From an uncultured Shewanella sp. (lineage in GTDB: Bacteria > Pseudomonadota > Gammaproteobacteria > Enterobacterales > Shewanellaceae), in the NCBI RefSeq assembly GCF_947497935.1, contig NZ_CANMIO010000020.1, positions 1 to 64,000 of the forward strand: DNA of 64,000 nt, given 5' to 3'. The notes under the pieces were generated by a model that did no database searches, was not told the DNA's origin, and saw nothing but the letters and a program-made list of their open reading frames with translations. Numbering within the stretch: position 1 is the first letter of the stretch; each line of letters opens with the position of its first letter. The position numbers were made by a program, and so were the translations under genes. Positions 54,592-63,673 of the stretch are shown here, piece by piece.

Positions 54592-55885
54592 TTTAAGATT
54601 TATCGGCGCAGATCTAAGCCAATCTAGCCAGAATAGACTGAAACAGCAGGGCTTTAATTTATGGCAGTCCGAAGACAAAGACTGCCCTTGGTTAAGCTTA
54701 ATCAATCTTTCTCATTGCACGAGTCAGGATGTGGCTGGACGTCTCCGTCAATATCCAGGTAAGCACCAAGTCGCCCTACTCGATCCAGAACAAACTGAGC
54801 TTGCCAGTATCGCCATGCAGTGCGGCGTACAAGACTATTTGTTACTGCCGATAGATGAAGAGCAACTGTGTTCACTTCTACAAAGACTGCGCCGTTTAGA
54901 ATTGCCCAATAATGAATTAATTTGTGCAGCCCCTGTCAGCCGCCAATTACTTATGTTGGCCCATCGCGCAGCAAATACCGAAGCCACAGTACTACTATCG
55001 GGAGAAAGCGGAACAGGTAAAGAACCGCTGGCTCGCTATATTCATCGTCATTCTAATCGTGCAGATAAAGCCTTTATCGCAATCAACTGCGCAGCGATCC
55101 CTGAAAGCATTTTAGAGTCCATCCTGTTTGGCCACATCAAGGGCGCATTTACCGGTGCCACAACAGACCAGCCCGGTAAATTCGAACTTGCTAATGGCGG
55201 AACCCTACTACTCGATGAAATCGGAGAGATGCCGCTGCTATTACAAGCCAAGTTGCTGCGAGTACTACAAGAGAGAGAGGTTGAGCGATTAGGTTGTCAC
55301 AAATCAATTGCGTTAGATATTCGGGTCATTGCCGCCACCAACAAAGATCTACGGCAAGCGGTTCAAGATGGCAAATTCAGAGAAGATCTCTTCTACCGCT
55401 TGGATGTATTACCGATCAAGATATTGCCACTGCGCCAGAGACGTGAAGATATTTTGCCCATCGCCGAGCATTTTCTACAACGCTATAAAATCCTCGCTGC
55501 TAATCAGCAATGCTACTTCAGCGAACAGGCACAAAACTTACTCTTAAGCCACGACTGGCCCGGTAACGTGCGCGAGTTAGAAAATACCATTCAACGAGCG
55601 CTGGTTATGCGACGTGGTCAAGCGTTACAAGCCGAGGAATTGGGTCTTGTCAATCAAGACGGTTCTGCATTAGTAGAGCAAAGTGAGTTGGGGCTTAAGG
55701 CGTCAAAACGCCAAGCGGAGTTCCAATACATAATTGAAACTCTTAAACGTCATAACGGCCATCGTAACAACACAGCAAAGGCTCTAGGAATGACCACCAG
55801 AGCACTTAGATACAAGCTAGTACAGATGCGTGAAGAAGGCATTGATATCGAGCAGATCCTGTCGCAATCGGGACATGCTGCATAA
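54578..55885 (+). CDS. lafK: Sigma-54-dependent lateral flagellar regulator LafK
   Basis: A 435-residue enhancer-binding protein. A degenerate receiver-like N-terminal region (about 1-105) precedes the AAA+ domain: Walker A GESGTGKEPLARYI (near 142), GAFTGA (near 188, sigma-54 contact), Walker B GGTLLLDEIGEM (near 210) and the R-finger region. A C-terminal HTH of Fis type (RHNGHRNNTAKALGMTTRAL) follows. LafK activates early lateral flagellar operons in Vibrio parahaemolyticus. The N-terminal region lacks the conserved phospho-acceptor aspartate pattern, so it may not need a kinase. The gene precedes fliE by 28 bases. Confidence 0.92.
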   Translation: MNPSSLRFIGADLSQSSQNRLKQQGFNLWQSEDKDCPWLSLINLSHCTSQDVAGRLRQYPGKHQVALLDPEQTELASIAMQCGVQDYLLLPIDEEQLCSLLQRLRRLELPNNELICAAPVSRQLLMLAHRAANTEATVLLSGESGTGKEPLARYIHRHSNRADKAFIAINCAAIPESILESILFGHIKGAFTGATTDQPGKFELANGGTLLLDEIGEMPLLLQAKLLRVLQEREVERLGCHKSIALDIRVIAATNKDLRQAVQDGKFREDLFYRLDVLPIKILPLRQRREDILPIAEHFLQRYKILAANQQCYFSEQAQNLLLSHDWPGNVRELENTIQRALVMRRGQALQAEELGLVNQDGSALVEQSELGLKASKRQAEFQYIIETLKRHNGHRNNTAKALGMTTRALRYKLVQMREEGIDIEQILSQSGHAA

Positions 55886-55913
55886 CCAGCTTTAAGATAA
55901 ATAAGGAGCAAAT

Positions 55914-56252
55914 ATGTCAAATGCCAATATCGCCAGCGCCCAGTCGATGATCCAGCAACTTAATATTCATTCTGAGATGGCAAAGGGAGCAATTAAAGTC
56001 GGTCCGAATCCGAGAGACTTTGGCCTACAACCCGCCTCATTCACAGAATTAATGAAGCATAAAGTCGCCAGCATCAATGCAGACCAGAATGCCTCATCGG
56101 CATTAGTACGTGCAGTCGATAGCGGGCAGAGTGACGACTTAGTCGGAGCCATGGTCGCCTCTCAAAAAGCGAGCTTGTCTTTCTCGGCCATGATCCAAAT
56201 TCGAAACCGTCTAGTGCAAGCGTTCGATGACGTAATGAAGATGCCGATCTAA
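55914..56252 (+). CDS. fliE: Flagellar hook-basal body protein FliE (lateral)
   Basis: A 112-residue protein joining the MS ring to the rod. The C-terminal half has VDSGQSDDLVGAMVASQKAS and IQIRNRLVQAFDDVMKMPI, the FliE signature. The ATG is preceded by AAGGAG. It is the first of fliEFGHIJ after lafK. Confidence 0.92.
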   Translation: MSNANIASAQSMIQQLNIHSEMAKGAIKVGPNPRDFGLQPASFTELMKHKVASINADQNASSALVRAVDSGQSDDLVGAMVASQKASLSFSAMIQIRNRLVQAFDDVMKMPI

Positions 56253-56328
56253 ATCATGCCATACCCATCAACCACTATTGTAATTACGCCCAAAAACTAA
56301 TAAGCCTTTGAGCAAGGATAACGAAAGC

Positions 56329-58044
56329 ATGTCAACCACATTGACTCAAACCAGCCCTGTCATGACAGATGTAAATGGCAAGAATGATCGTCTTAACTCG
56401 TTGAAGCAGAAATGGCACCAGTTCAGTCGAGGAGACCGACATGCAGCAACCCTGGGCATTCTCGCAATAGTCGCAGCCTGCGTGATAGTGTTGATGCTTT
56501 GGAGCACTGGCCAAGGTTATAGCCCGTTATATGGCAACCAAGAAAATGTTGAGACTTCGCAAATTATTGAGGTTCTCGAAGCCGAGGGCATTAGTTACCG
56601 CCTCGATCCAACCTCAGGCCTAGTACTTGTTCCTGAAGATAAAGTCGGTAATGCTCGCATGGTACTGGCCGCTCGTGGTGTCAAAGCCAAAGTCCCCTCT
56701 GGGATGGAATCGCTCGATGCATCAACCATAGGTACTAGCCAGTTCATGGAACAGGCCAAGTATCGCTATAGCCTAGAAGGTGAGCTATCTCGCACCATCA
56801 TGGCACTAAAAGCGGTAAAAACCGCTCGAGTCCACTTAGCTATCCCGAAGAAAACACTATTTATTCGTCAGCAACCTGAATTACCTTCAGCCTCTGTGAT
56901 GCTAGATCTCTACGCTGGACAACACCTACAGCCAGAGCAAATCACCTCAATCGCTAATTTAGTCGCAGGCAGCGTAACCGGAATGACACCTGCACGCGTG
57001 CAAATCGTCGATCAAGAAGGTAATCATTTAAGCTCTGAAATCAATGCTAGCCAAGACATGAGTCAGTCACGAGATAAGCAGCTCAAATATACCCATGAAC
57101 TAGAGCAAAGCCTTATTAGTAGAGCCTCTAGCATGCTGCTACCTATCCTTGGAAGAGACAACTTTCAAGTACAAGTAGCGGCATTGGTGAACTTTAATCA
57201 GGTGGAAGAGACACGCGAATCACTCGATCCACAAACTGTTGTTAGCCAAGAGAAACAAAGCACCAATCAAACCAGTGGCGATATGGCTCTTGGGATCCCA
57301 GGGGCTCTCAGTAACCAGCCTCCAGTAGCTGATCCGGCTACAAACAACAGCACAAGCAACCTAAACCAACAAGAGAGCCGTCAATTCGAGGTCGGTCGCT
57401 CAGTCAAACACACCCGCTATCAGCAGATGCAATTAGAAAACCTGTCTATCTCAGTACTACTCAATAACCAAGCGGCAGGCGAAACGGGTTGGAGTCAACC
57501 TCAACTCGATCAGATGAGCAGTATGGTACAGGATGCTATTGGTTTCTCAGCAGCTCGTGGTGATCAGTTCAGCATTAGTAGCTTCAATTTTGCCCCAGTA
57601 AAAATTGCCGAATTTGAACCGTTACCTTGGTGGCAAGGTGAAAGCTATCAAGCTTACCTGCGCTACTTTATTGGTGCCATTTTAGGTTTAGGTATGATCT
57701 TCTTTGTATTGCGTCCTCTAGTACAGCACCTGACTCGCACCGTTGAGTACAACATCAAAGACAGCGAATCGGCCAGCACAACACCTTTAATGCCGCCACC
57801 AGAGGTAGCTACAGCACCTAGCGATGCAGCGCAAGAGGCTGCCGACAACTTACTTGCACTCAATACTGCCAACATTAACAGCAATTGGAGCAGTAATCTG
57901 AGCTTACCGACTCCAGGTTCGCCTTTGACTGTACAGATGGAGCACTTAAGCCTACTCGCCAATCAAGAGCCTGCGAGAGTCGCCGAGGTGATCTCCCACT
58001 GGATTAGCGACCGAGAGAGTGAGCAAAACACTCCTCAAGCTTAA
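56329..58044 (+). CDS. fliF: MS-ring protein FliF (lateral)
   Basis: A 571-residue membrane protein forming the MS ring. Membrane segments at about residues 37-60 and 440-460 flank the periplasmic ring-building domains (YGNQENVETSQIIEVLEAEG, MEQAKYRYSLEGELSRTI, KTARVHLAIPKKTLFIR). The C-terminal tail (SLLANQEPARVAEVISHWI) binds FliG. ATG 56329 is chosen: AAGGA lies ten bases upstream, while the TTG 21 bases earlier has no ribosome site. Confidence 0.95.
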   Translation: MSTTLTQTSPVMTDVNGKNDRLNSLKQKWHQFSRGDRHAATLGILAIVAACVIVLMLWSTGQGYSPLYGNQENVETSQIIEVLEAEGISYRLDPTSGLVLVPEDKVGNARMVLAARGVKAKVPSGMESLDASTIGTSQFMEQAKYRYSLEGELSRTIMALKAVKTARVHLAIPKKTLFIRQQPELPSASVMLDLYAGQHLQPEQITSIANLVAGSVTGMTPARVQIVDQEGNHLSSEINASQDMSQSRDKQLKYTHELEQSLISRASSMLLPILGRDNFQVQVAALVNFNQVEETRESLDPQTVVSQEKQSTNQTSGDMALGIPGALSNQPPVADPATNNSTSNLNQQESRQFEVGRSVKHTRYQQMQLENLSISVLLNNQAAGETGWSQPQLDQMSSMVQDAIGFSAARGDQFSISSFNFAPVKIAEFEPLPWWQGESYQAYLRYFIGAILGLGMIFFVLRPLVQHLTRTVEYNIKDSESASTTPLMPPPEVATAPSDAAQEAADNLLALNTANINSNWSSNLSLPTPGSPLTVQMEHLSLLANQEPARVAEVISHWISDRESEQNTPQA

Positions 58045-58088
58045 TTAACCCCATCGCATTTAGCGTTAAAAGATAGGTAACCCAAACA

Positions 58089-59099
58089 GTGAATAATCAA
58101 CTCACAATTAAGATGGACAACCTAGAGCAGGCAGCCATGTTGCTGCTTAGCATGGGTGAAAAAGGGGCGGCTCAAGTCATGGCGCATTTAGATCGCAATG
58201 ATGTACAGCACTTGAGTCATAAGATGGCACGACTATCGAGTATCACTCAACACGAGGCCGAGGCCGTATTGGGGCGTTTCTTTACACGCTATCAGGAGCA
58301 GTCTGGCATCGCGCGTGCTTCGCGCACTTATTTACAGAAAACTTTAGATCTCGCACTCGGCGATCGAGTGGCGAAGAGTCTAATCGACAGCATCTATGGC
58401 GATGAAATTAAGATCCTCGTTAAGCGACTAGAATGGGTCGATCCACAGCTACTCGCTCGTGAGATTGCCAACGAGCACTGCCAATTACAGGCCGTACTAT
58501 TAGGCTTATTGCCGCCAGAAAGCGCCGCTCAAGTGTTACAAGGCCTACCCGCTGAAGGACAGGATGAAGTGCTTGTCCGTATCGCCCAGCTCGGCGATTT
58601 AGACCGAGAAGTGGTCGACGAGCTCAAACAGCTTGTCGAGCGCTGCATGTTAATGGCGATGGAGAAAAGTCATACCCAGATAAGTGGAGTGCGCCAAGTT
58701 GCCGATATTCTCAATCGATTCGATGGCGACAGAGAACAGTTAATGGAGATGCTGAAGCTGCATGACAAGCAACTGGCGAATAACGTAGCCGATAATATGT
58801 TCGACTTCATCATCCTAGGACGCCAAAAACCTGAGACTCTGCAAGAGATTATGGCTGTAGTTCCTGCAGACATACTTGCATTAGCCCTGAAAGGTATCGA
58901 TAGCGATTTAAAGACAACCTTGCTAGCTGCCCTACCGAAACGTATGTCCTCGGCAATCGAAACCCAAGTTGAAGCCATTGGTACAGTGCCTTTAAGCCAA
59001 GCCATTGCGGCACGTAAACAGATCATGGAGCTGGCTAAGCAGATGATGGATGACGGCGAAATCGAGCTACAACTGTTTGAAGAGCAGGTGGTAGATTAA
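58089..59099 (+). CDS. fliG: Rotor switch protein FliG (lateral)
   Basis: A 336-residue C-ring protein, with the FliF-binding N domain (LEQAAMLLLSMGEKGAAQVM), middle domain and charged C-terminal domain (FDFIILGRQKPETLQEIM, LKTTLLAALPKRMSSAIE). The torque helix charges are at the expected place, though one or two differ from E. coli. Start is GTG with TAGG upstream. It overlaps fliH by one base. Confidence 0.95.
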   Translation: MNNQLTIKMDNLEQAAMLLLSMGEKGAAQVMAHLDRNDVQHLSHKMARLSSITQHEAEAVLGRFFTRYQEQSGIARASRTYLQKTLDLALGDRVAKSLIDSIYGDEIKILVKRLEWVDPQLLAREIANEHCQLQAVLLGLLPPESAAQVLQGLPAEGQDEVLVRIAQLGDLDREVVDELKQLVERCMLMAMEKSHTQISGVRQVADILNRFDGDREQLMEMLKLHDKQLANNVADNMFDFIILGRQKPETLQEIMAVVPADILALALKGIDSDLKTTLLAALPKRMSSAIETQVEAIGTVPLSQAIAARKQIMELAKQMMDDGEIELQLFEEQVVD

Positions 59100-59848
59100 T
59101 GAGCCAACAAGTTAATAAGGCAGACCCACGCTGGCGCTTGACTGGTCACCATGCTCGTCGTCATCGCTTTTCACCTCTAGTTGCGCCACAAACCGATGGC
59201 AATACCGAGAGTGCTAACTGGCAAGACTTCCAGCAAGCCTTCGATAAAGGTTACGACGAAGGTGTTCAGAAAGGCCATCAAGCAGGATACTCTTCCGGTG
59301 AAGACGAAGGTCGTCAAACGGGTTATGCTGCAGGCTTTAACCAAGGCCGTATCGAAGGTCAGCAAAAAGGTAAAGACAATATCGATGATCAGCTCAACAG
59401 CATTATCGCTCCCCTAGGCGCGCTAAAATCCTTGCTTGAAGAGGGACATAACCAGCAGATCTTGCAGCAACAGTCCTTAATTCTGGATCTGGTGCGACGA
59501 GTATCTTTACAGGTCATCCGCTGTGAGCTGACCCTACAACCACAGCAAATTCTCAATCTGATCGAAGAGACCTTATCAGCCCTGCCTGACGATCCTGCTC
59601 AAGTGAAGATCCATCTGGAACCAGGCGCCGTAGAAAAACTTAAAGAGCTAGCCGCCGATAAAGTGCAGTCTTGGACCTTAGTGGCTGATCCCAGCATTAG
59701 TGCGGGAGGATGCCGTATTGTCAGTGAAACCTCCGACGCAGATGCATCGGTAGAGACTCGCCTCAATAGCTGTATGGCTCAGGTTGAAGCTCACCTACAA
59801 AACGCGCAGGTTAATCAGGTAACAAACGAGGCAGACGTTGAAGCTTAA
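59099..59848 (+). CDS. fliH: Flagellar export ATPase regulator FliH (lateral)
   Basis: A 249-residue cytoplasmic protein. A GxxxG repeat track (FDKGYDEGVQKGHQAGYSSG, then EDEGRQTGYAAGFNQGRIEG) is followed by a coiled coil and a C-terminal FliI-binding domain (LDLVRRVSLQVIRCELTLQP). FliH binds FliI and restrains its ATPase. Its ATG overlaps the fliG stop, and fliI starts 11 bases before its end. Confidence 0.93.
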   Translation: MSQQVNKADPRWRLTGHHARRHRFSPLVAPQTDGNTESANWQDFQQAFDKGYDEGVQKGHQAGYSSGEDEGRQTGYAAGFNQGRIEGQQKGKDNIDDQLNSIIAPLGALKSLLEEGHNQQILQQQSLILDLVRRVSLQVIRCELTLQPQQILNLIEETLSALPDDPAQVKIHLEPGAVEKLKELAADKVQSWTLVADPSISAGGCRIVSETSDADASVETRLNSCMAQVEAHLQNAQVNQVTNEADVEA

Positions 59849-61175
59849 CGCCGATATCCTAGATTGGCCTAAGGTGCCCGTCGCCCAAGTGTATGGGCGT
59901 TTAACTCGAGTTAACGGTTTACTGCTTGAGGCTGTGGGCTGTCAACTCGGAACAGGCGATCGCTGCTATGTAGAGTGCCGCGATAACCATTTAGTCGAAG
60001 CCGAAGTCGTTGGTTTTTATAAAGACACCCTATGTTTGATGCCCATCGAACCCACCAACGGTTTAATGCCCGGTGCTCGAGTCATGCCTATCGAGGGACG
60101 TTGCCAGATCCCTACAGGATTAGGCCTACTCGGGCGAGTACTCGACGGCTTAGGCCAACCACTCGATGATCTAGGTAGTATCAAGCATATTCCCCATGTA
60201 CCCCTGCAGTTTAAGAGCACCAATCCTCTGCTACGTAAACCTATTCGTGAACCGTTAGACGTAGGCATTAGAGCTATCAACGCCCTACTCCCAGTCGGTC
60301 GTGGTCAACGTCTAGGACTCTTTGCTGGTTCTGGTGTTGGTAAGAGTGTGCTACTTGGGATGATGACTCGATTCACCGAAGCAGACGTTGTGGTAGTTGG
60401 CCTAATTGGTGAACGTGGCCGAGAAGTCAGGGAGTTTATCGAAGAGTCATTAGGCGAAGAGGGACGCAAGCGCGCCGTGGTCATCGCCGCCCCTGCCGAC
60501 ACCACGCCCTTAATGCGAATGCGCGCAATGCGCCTGTGCCACCATATTGCTGCGGCTTACCGTGACCAAGGTAAACAGGTACTGTTACTGGTCGACTCGC
60601 TGACGCGCTATGCCCAGGCGCAACGTGAAATTGCCTTAAGCTTAGGCGAACCTCCTGCCACCAAAGGCTACCCACCATCGGCGTTCGCTCAGCTACCTAG
60701 CTTGGTGGAGATGGCAGGTAATAGCCAACATCCAACCGGCACCCTTACCGCATTTTATACCGTTTTAACCGAAGGTGATGATCAGCAAGATCCCATTGCG
60801 GACTCCGCTCGAGCCATTCTCGATGGACATATTGTGCTTAACCGTAAGCTTGCCGAGCAGGGACACTTCCCGGCTATCGATATCGGCGCCTCTGTAAGCC
60901 GTCTCGCAACCCAAGTCGCCAGCCAAAACACCCTAAAACAGGGACAGTGGTTCCGCCACCTCAATAGTCGCTATAACGAGGTAAAAGAGTTATTGCCATT
61001 AGGCGGCTATCAAGCAGGTCATGACGCGGAAATGGATATGGCGGTGAGTTGTTATCCACAGATGGCCGTATTTTTACGTCAAGCAACCCAAACACAGGCA
61101 GATCTCAATCAGAGCCTCAGCGCCCTAGAACAACTGGTCAGCCAGATGGGATTCAACCTAGCAGCAGAGCAGTAA
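59838..61175 (+). CDS. fliI: Flagellum-specific ATPase FliI (lateral)
   Basis: A 445-residue F1-like ATPase (E. coli FliI 457). Walker A is FAGSGVGKSVLL, the E-containing GERGREVREFIEESL follows, Walker B is LLLVDSLTRYAQAQRE, and EPPATKGYPPSAFAQLP is the family signature. It energises export and docks chaperone-cargo complexes. The start is TTG, six bases after GAGG, overlapping fliH, so translation is coupled. Confidence 0.96.
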   Translation: MKLNADILDWPKVPVAQVYGRLTRVNGLLLEAVGCQLGTGDRCYVECRDNHLVEAEVVGFYKDTLCLMPIEPTNGLMPGARVMPIEGRCQIPTGLGLLGRVLDGLGQPLDDLGSIKHIPHVPLQFKSTNPLLRKPIREPLDVGIRAINALLPVGRGQRLGLFAGSGVGKSVLLGMMTRFTEADVVVVGLIGERGREVREFIEESLGEEGRKRAVVIAAPADTTPLMRMRAMRLCHHIAAAYRDQGKQVLLLVDSLTRYAQAQREIALSLGEPPATKGYPPSAFAQLPSLVEMAGNSQHPTGTLTAFYTVLTEGDDQQDPIADSARAILDGHIVLNRKLAEQGHFPAIDIGASVSRLATQVASQNTLKQGQWFRHLNSRYNEVKELLPLGGYQAGHDAEMDMAVSCYPQMAVFLRQATQTQADLNQSLSALEQLVSQMGFNLAAEQ

Positions 61176-61226
61176 TAAATCGGCCCGACAAGCCATTATT
61201 GAGCCTATACCAGCGGAAAAGACGAG

Positions 61227-61640
61227 ATGAAGCAATTACTCAGGTTATGTCAGCAAGAAGAGAAAAAGCTTAGCCAACTCGGGCTGCAGCGCAATGCTGC
61301 CCAGAGTAAAATCGACACCATAGAGCAGCAAAAGCATCAACTCGGACAGATGGTGAACGACTACACCCAGATAAACCTCACCGGGGCATCAGCAATGATG
61401 CTGCAAAATAGCGCGCAGATGATCCAAGTCATCGAACCCATGATCAAGCAACTGACCCGCAAGCAGCTGCTGCTACAACAAGAGCAGCAGAGAATGAGCC
61501 AACTTTGGCACAAGCAGTTAGGTCGACAACAAGGTATAAAGTGGTTATATCAGGAAAGACTGCAACAGCGTCATCAGATACAGCAGAAACAGGAGCAAAA
61601 GCAGTTAGATGACCTGGCTGCGCGTTATGCGACTCGTTAA
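61227..61640 (+). CDS. fliJ: Flagellar export protein FliJ (lateral)
   Basis: A 137-residue, almost fully alpha-helical coiled-coil protein (about 25 percent Gln/Lys) with the FliJ heptad pattern. It binds FliI and FlhA and helps energy coupling of export. It follows fliI at 51 bases and is convergent with flgN, so it ends this operon. Confidence 0.88.
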   Translation: MKQLLRLCQQEEKKLSQLGLQRNAAQSKIDTIEQQKHQLGQMVNDYTQINLTGASAMMLQNSAQMIQVIEPMIKQLTRKQLLLQQEQQRMSQLWHKQLGRQQGIKWLYQERLQQRHQIQQKQEQKQLDDLAARYATR

Positions 61641-61652
61641 TGGCAACTGAGT

Positions 61653-62111
61653 CTAACGCATTTCGCCATAATCAACTGGATTATCACCACCTCGGTTAAG
61701 TAGCTGGCTAATGACCTCTTGCTGAGCCACCAGCAACTTACCATTGGCCTCATTCACCTGCTGGCTCTCTTTAACTAAGCGCAGCAAGTTTTGCCATAAC
61801 ATCGACACCTGCTCCGATGATGATTGCGGCAGCTTAGCAATTAACGCAGCCATGCCACTGGCATTGCCAGCAAAACCTAAGGCTTCCAGCATCCTGCGTC
61901 GCTCACCCGCTTTTTGCATCAAACTGTCGCACAAGCCTGATTGGTGTTCGTTATGATGTTTAAGACCACTGTTATCCCGGCGCTGCATTAATTCACGCTG
62001 ACGCTTTAACAAACTTTTGAGCTTCTGATAGCCTTCAATGTCTTGGCGAATACCTCGCACAATGCTCTGCACTAACTCGCGCTTACTGACATTGTGGGCA
62101 GGTTTATCCAT
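61653..62111 (-). CDS. flgN: Flagellar chaperone FlgN (lateral)
   Basis: A 152-residue helical protein of the FlgN type, a chaperone for the hook-filament junction proteins FlgK and FlgL. KRELVQSIVRGIRQDIEGYQ at the N-terminus and SMLWQNLLRLVKESQQVNEA in the middle fit the family. The ATG at 62111 overlaps the flgM stop by eight bases (ATGGATAA), indicating coupled translation; an upstream in-frame start inside flgM is less likely. Confidence 0.82.
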   Translation of the reverse strand: MDKPAHNVSKRELVQSIVRGIRQDIEGYQKLKSLLKRQRELMQRRDNSGLKHHNEHQSGLCDSLMQKAGERRRMLEALGFAGNASGMAALIAKLPQSSSEQVSMLWQNLLRLVKESQQVNEANGKLLVAQQEVISQLLNRGGDNPVDYGEMR

Positions 62112-62391
62112 GCTGCAGCACCATAGCATCGGTCAACTTCTCGAGATCGAGATCGAAACTACCGTCGATTAATGACTGACGAACCTCTGCCACTTTAGCC
62201 AAATCAAAGTCCGGCAATTGGTCTAAGCGTTGCTGAGTTCGCTCTATCAACCTGCAGTCCGCACTCACTTCCTGTCGAGGTTTTATCCCCGCTGAAACAG
62301 GGGGCTCTAAAGGCTGTACGGCACTGTGCGTCTTACTCTTGCTCGTGCCCATCTCAGCATTTATCGTGCTGTTTATTTTGTTTATTTCCAT
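62104..62391 (-). CDS. flgM: Anti-sigma-28 factor FlgM (lateral)
   Basis: A 95-residue small protein. The unstructured N-terminus (MEINKINSTINAEMGTSKSK) is followed by the sigma-binding helical part (LIERTQQRLDQLPDFDLAKV, AEVRQSLIDGSFDLDLEKL). FlgM holds the flagellar sigma-28 (here LafS, not in this window) until the hook is complete and it is exported. The flgA-flgM-flgN order matches the enteric and lateral arrangements. Confidence 0.93.
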   Translation of the reverse strand: MEINKINSTINAEMGTSKSKTHSAVQPLEPPVSAGIKPRQEVSADCRLIERTQQRLDQLPDFDLAKVAEVRQSLIDGSFDLDLEKLTDAMVLQHG

Positions 62392-62487
62392 AATGGCTAC
62401 CTCAAATACGCCTACTATAGGAAGTAAAGCGACTCCATTAGGTGCATTCTGAAATAGCGACGCGATTTATTTAACATCAATTTGCGA

Positions 62488-63234
62488 CTAAAACTGTGTC
62501 GCCACCCGCCCCTTAGCGATAGGATAGGCAGTGATCACTTTACCAGAGCTCAGGTTTCTCACTCGGATCCCTTTGCCTTCACCGCCCCCCTCGAGAGCCT
62601 CTCCAGGCATATTGGCGTAAAAGCCATTACTACGAGCTTCGATAATTACTCGGTCACCAATATTTACCCACTGCGGCGCACTCAGTTGCAGCGCTTTAAT
62701 CGGCTGATAACGGCGCACCTTACGCACGACTTGCCGGCCAACTATCTCATCGAATGTTGTCAGTAAGTCTCTATCCGATGGCCCCAGCTTTATCACTTTC
62801 CAGTCGATATCCGCAGCCAAGATATGCTCACCACGCTTTAGCACGCGGTTAGCCACAGGAATTTTAACGCTCACGCTAACCGAGGCACGAACAAAGAGAC
62901 TCCAACCTAGCGGCCCACAGCTCACCTTACGCTGCACATTCCCTAATGGGATCCCTGAACCGGGATTTATGTGCACCGCTACCGGACAGAGCTCGAGCCT
63001 CTTCGCCCCAGATGGCACCTTAATATCGATCTTAGAATTGAGCTGAGACAAAGCCGCTTGCTGGCGCCACTGCCGCAACTCTTTGGTTAATAGTTGGCTA
63101 AAAGCCTTATCAATCTGCTCAGGCGTATTCGACGAATCTTGCGCCGAAACCATCAGCGGAAGTAAACAGGAAGCAGTGATGAGGAAACAGGAAACACAGG
63201 TTCCGATCTTACGCCCTAAAAACCAGTAAACCAT
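62488..63234 (-). CDS. flgA: P-ring assembly chaperone FlgA (lateral)
   Basis: A 248-residue periplasmic chaperone for P-ring assembly. A signal peptide (about 1-31, ending VSA) is followed by a SAF domain (about 125-190, VPVANRVLKRGEHILAADID) and a C-terminal beta domain (WVNIGDRVIIEARSNGFYA). It is divergent from flgB, with flgM and flgN downstream. Confidence 0.92.
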   Translation of the reverse strand: MVYWFLGRKIGTCVSCFLITASCLLPLMVSAQDSSNTPEQIDKAFSQLLTKELRQWRQQAALSQLNSKIDIKVPSGAKRLELCPVAVHINPGSGIPLGNVQRKVSCGPLGWSLFVRASVSVSVKIPVANRVLKRGEHILAADIDWKVIKLGPSDRDLLTTFDEIVGRQVVRKVRRYQPIKALQLSAPQWVNIGDRVIIEARSNGFYANMPGEALEGGGEGKGIRVRNLSSGKVITAYPIAKGRVATQF

Positions 63235-63257
63235 TGAAAAGCCTCGACTAATATTAT

Positions 63258-63274
63258 TGGCACACTAATTGAAT
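63258..63274 (+). promoter_or_regulatory. Sigma-54 promoter of flgB operon
   Basis: TGGCAC-N5-TTGAA matches the sigma-54 consensus (TGGCAC-N5-TTGCW) with GG (-24) intact, correct spacing, and only the C of GC at -12 changed to A. It lies about 45 bases before the flgB start. LafK, encoded in this cluster, is the likely activator. Confidence 0.85.
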
Positions 63275-63318
63275 ATTCAAGCAGCAATTAAACTGGACAT
63301 ACCATACTAGGAGTCGTA

Positions 63319-63669
63319 ATGGCTATCAACCTTGATGCCGCATTAGGAATTCATCCGCAAACGTTAGATTTCAGAGTCGAGCGCAGCAAAATTCTGGCAG
63401 GTAACTTAGCCAATGCAGAAACCCCAGGCTACAAAGCGAGAGATCTCGACTTCCAAACCGTGATGTTGCAGATCAATGCAGGCATGTCTCCAGACCGTAA
63501 TTACCAGGAGAGCTATCGTGTGCCATACCAAACATCGGCCGATCAAAACACGGTTGAATTGGGCAAAGAGCAAGCCAGGTACTCACAAAACGCCATGGAT
63601 TATCAAACCAGCCTGACCTTCCTCAACATGAAGATATCAGGTTTACGCACTGCTATCGAAGGTCAATAA
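63319..63669 (+). CDS. flgB: Flagellar rod protein FlgB (lateral)
   Basis: A 116-residue proximal rod protein. RSKILAGNLANAETPGYKAR is the conserved N-terminal rod-protein motif, and NAMDYQTSLTFLNMKISGLR the C-terminal helical motif. It is shorter than E. coli FlgB (138) but complete in both helices. AGGAG lies just before the ATG. flgC starts four bases after its stop. Confidence 0.94.
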   Translation: MAINLDAALGIHPQTLDFRVERSKILAGNLANAETPGYKARDLDFQTVMLQINAGMSPDRNYQESYRVPYQTSADQNTVELGKEQARYSQNAMDYQTSLTFLNMKISGLRTAIEGQ

Positions 63670-63673
63670 CCCT

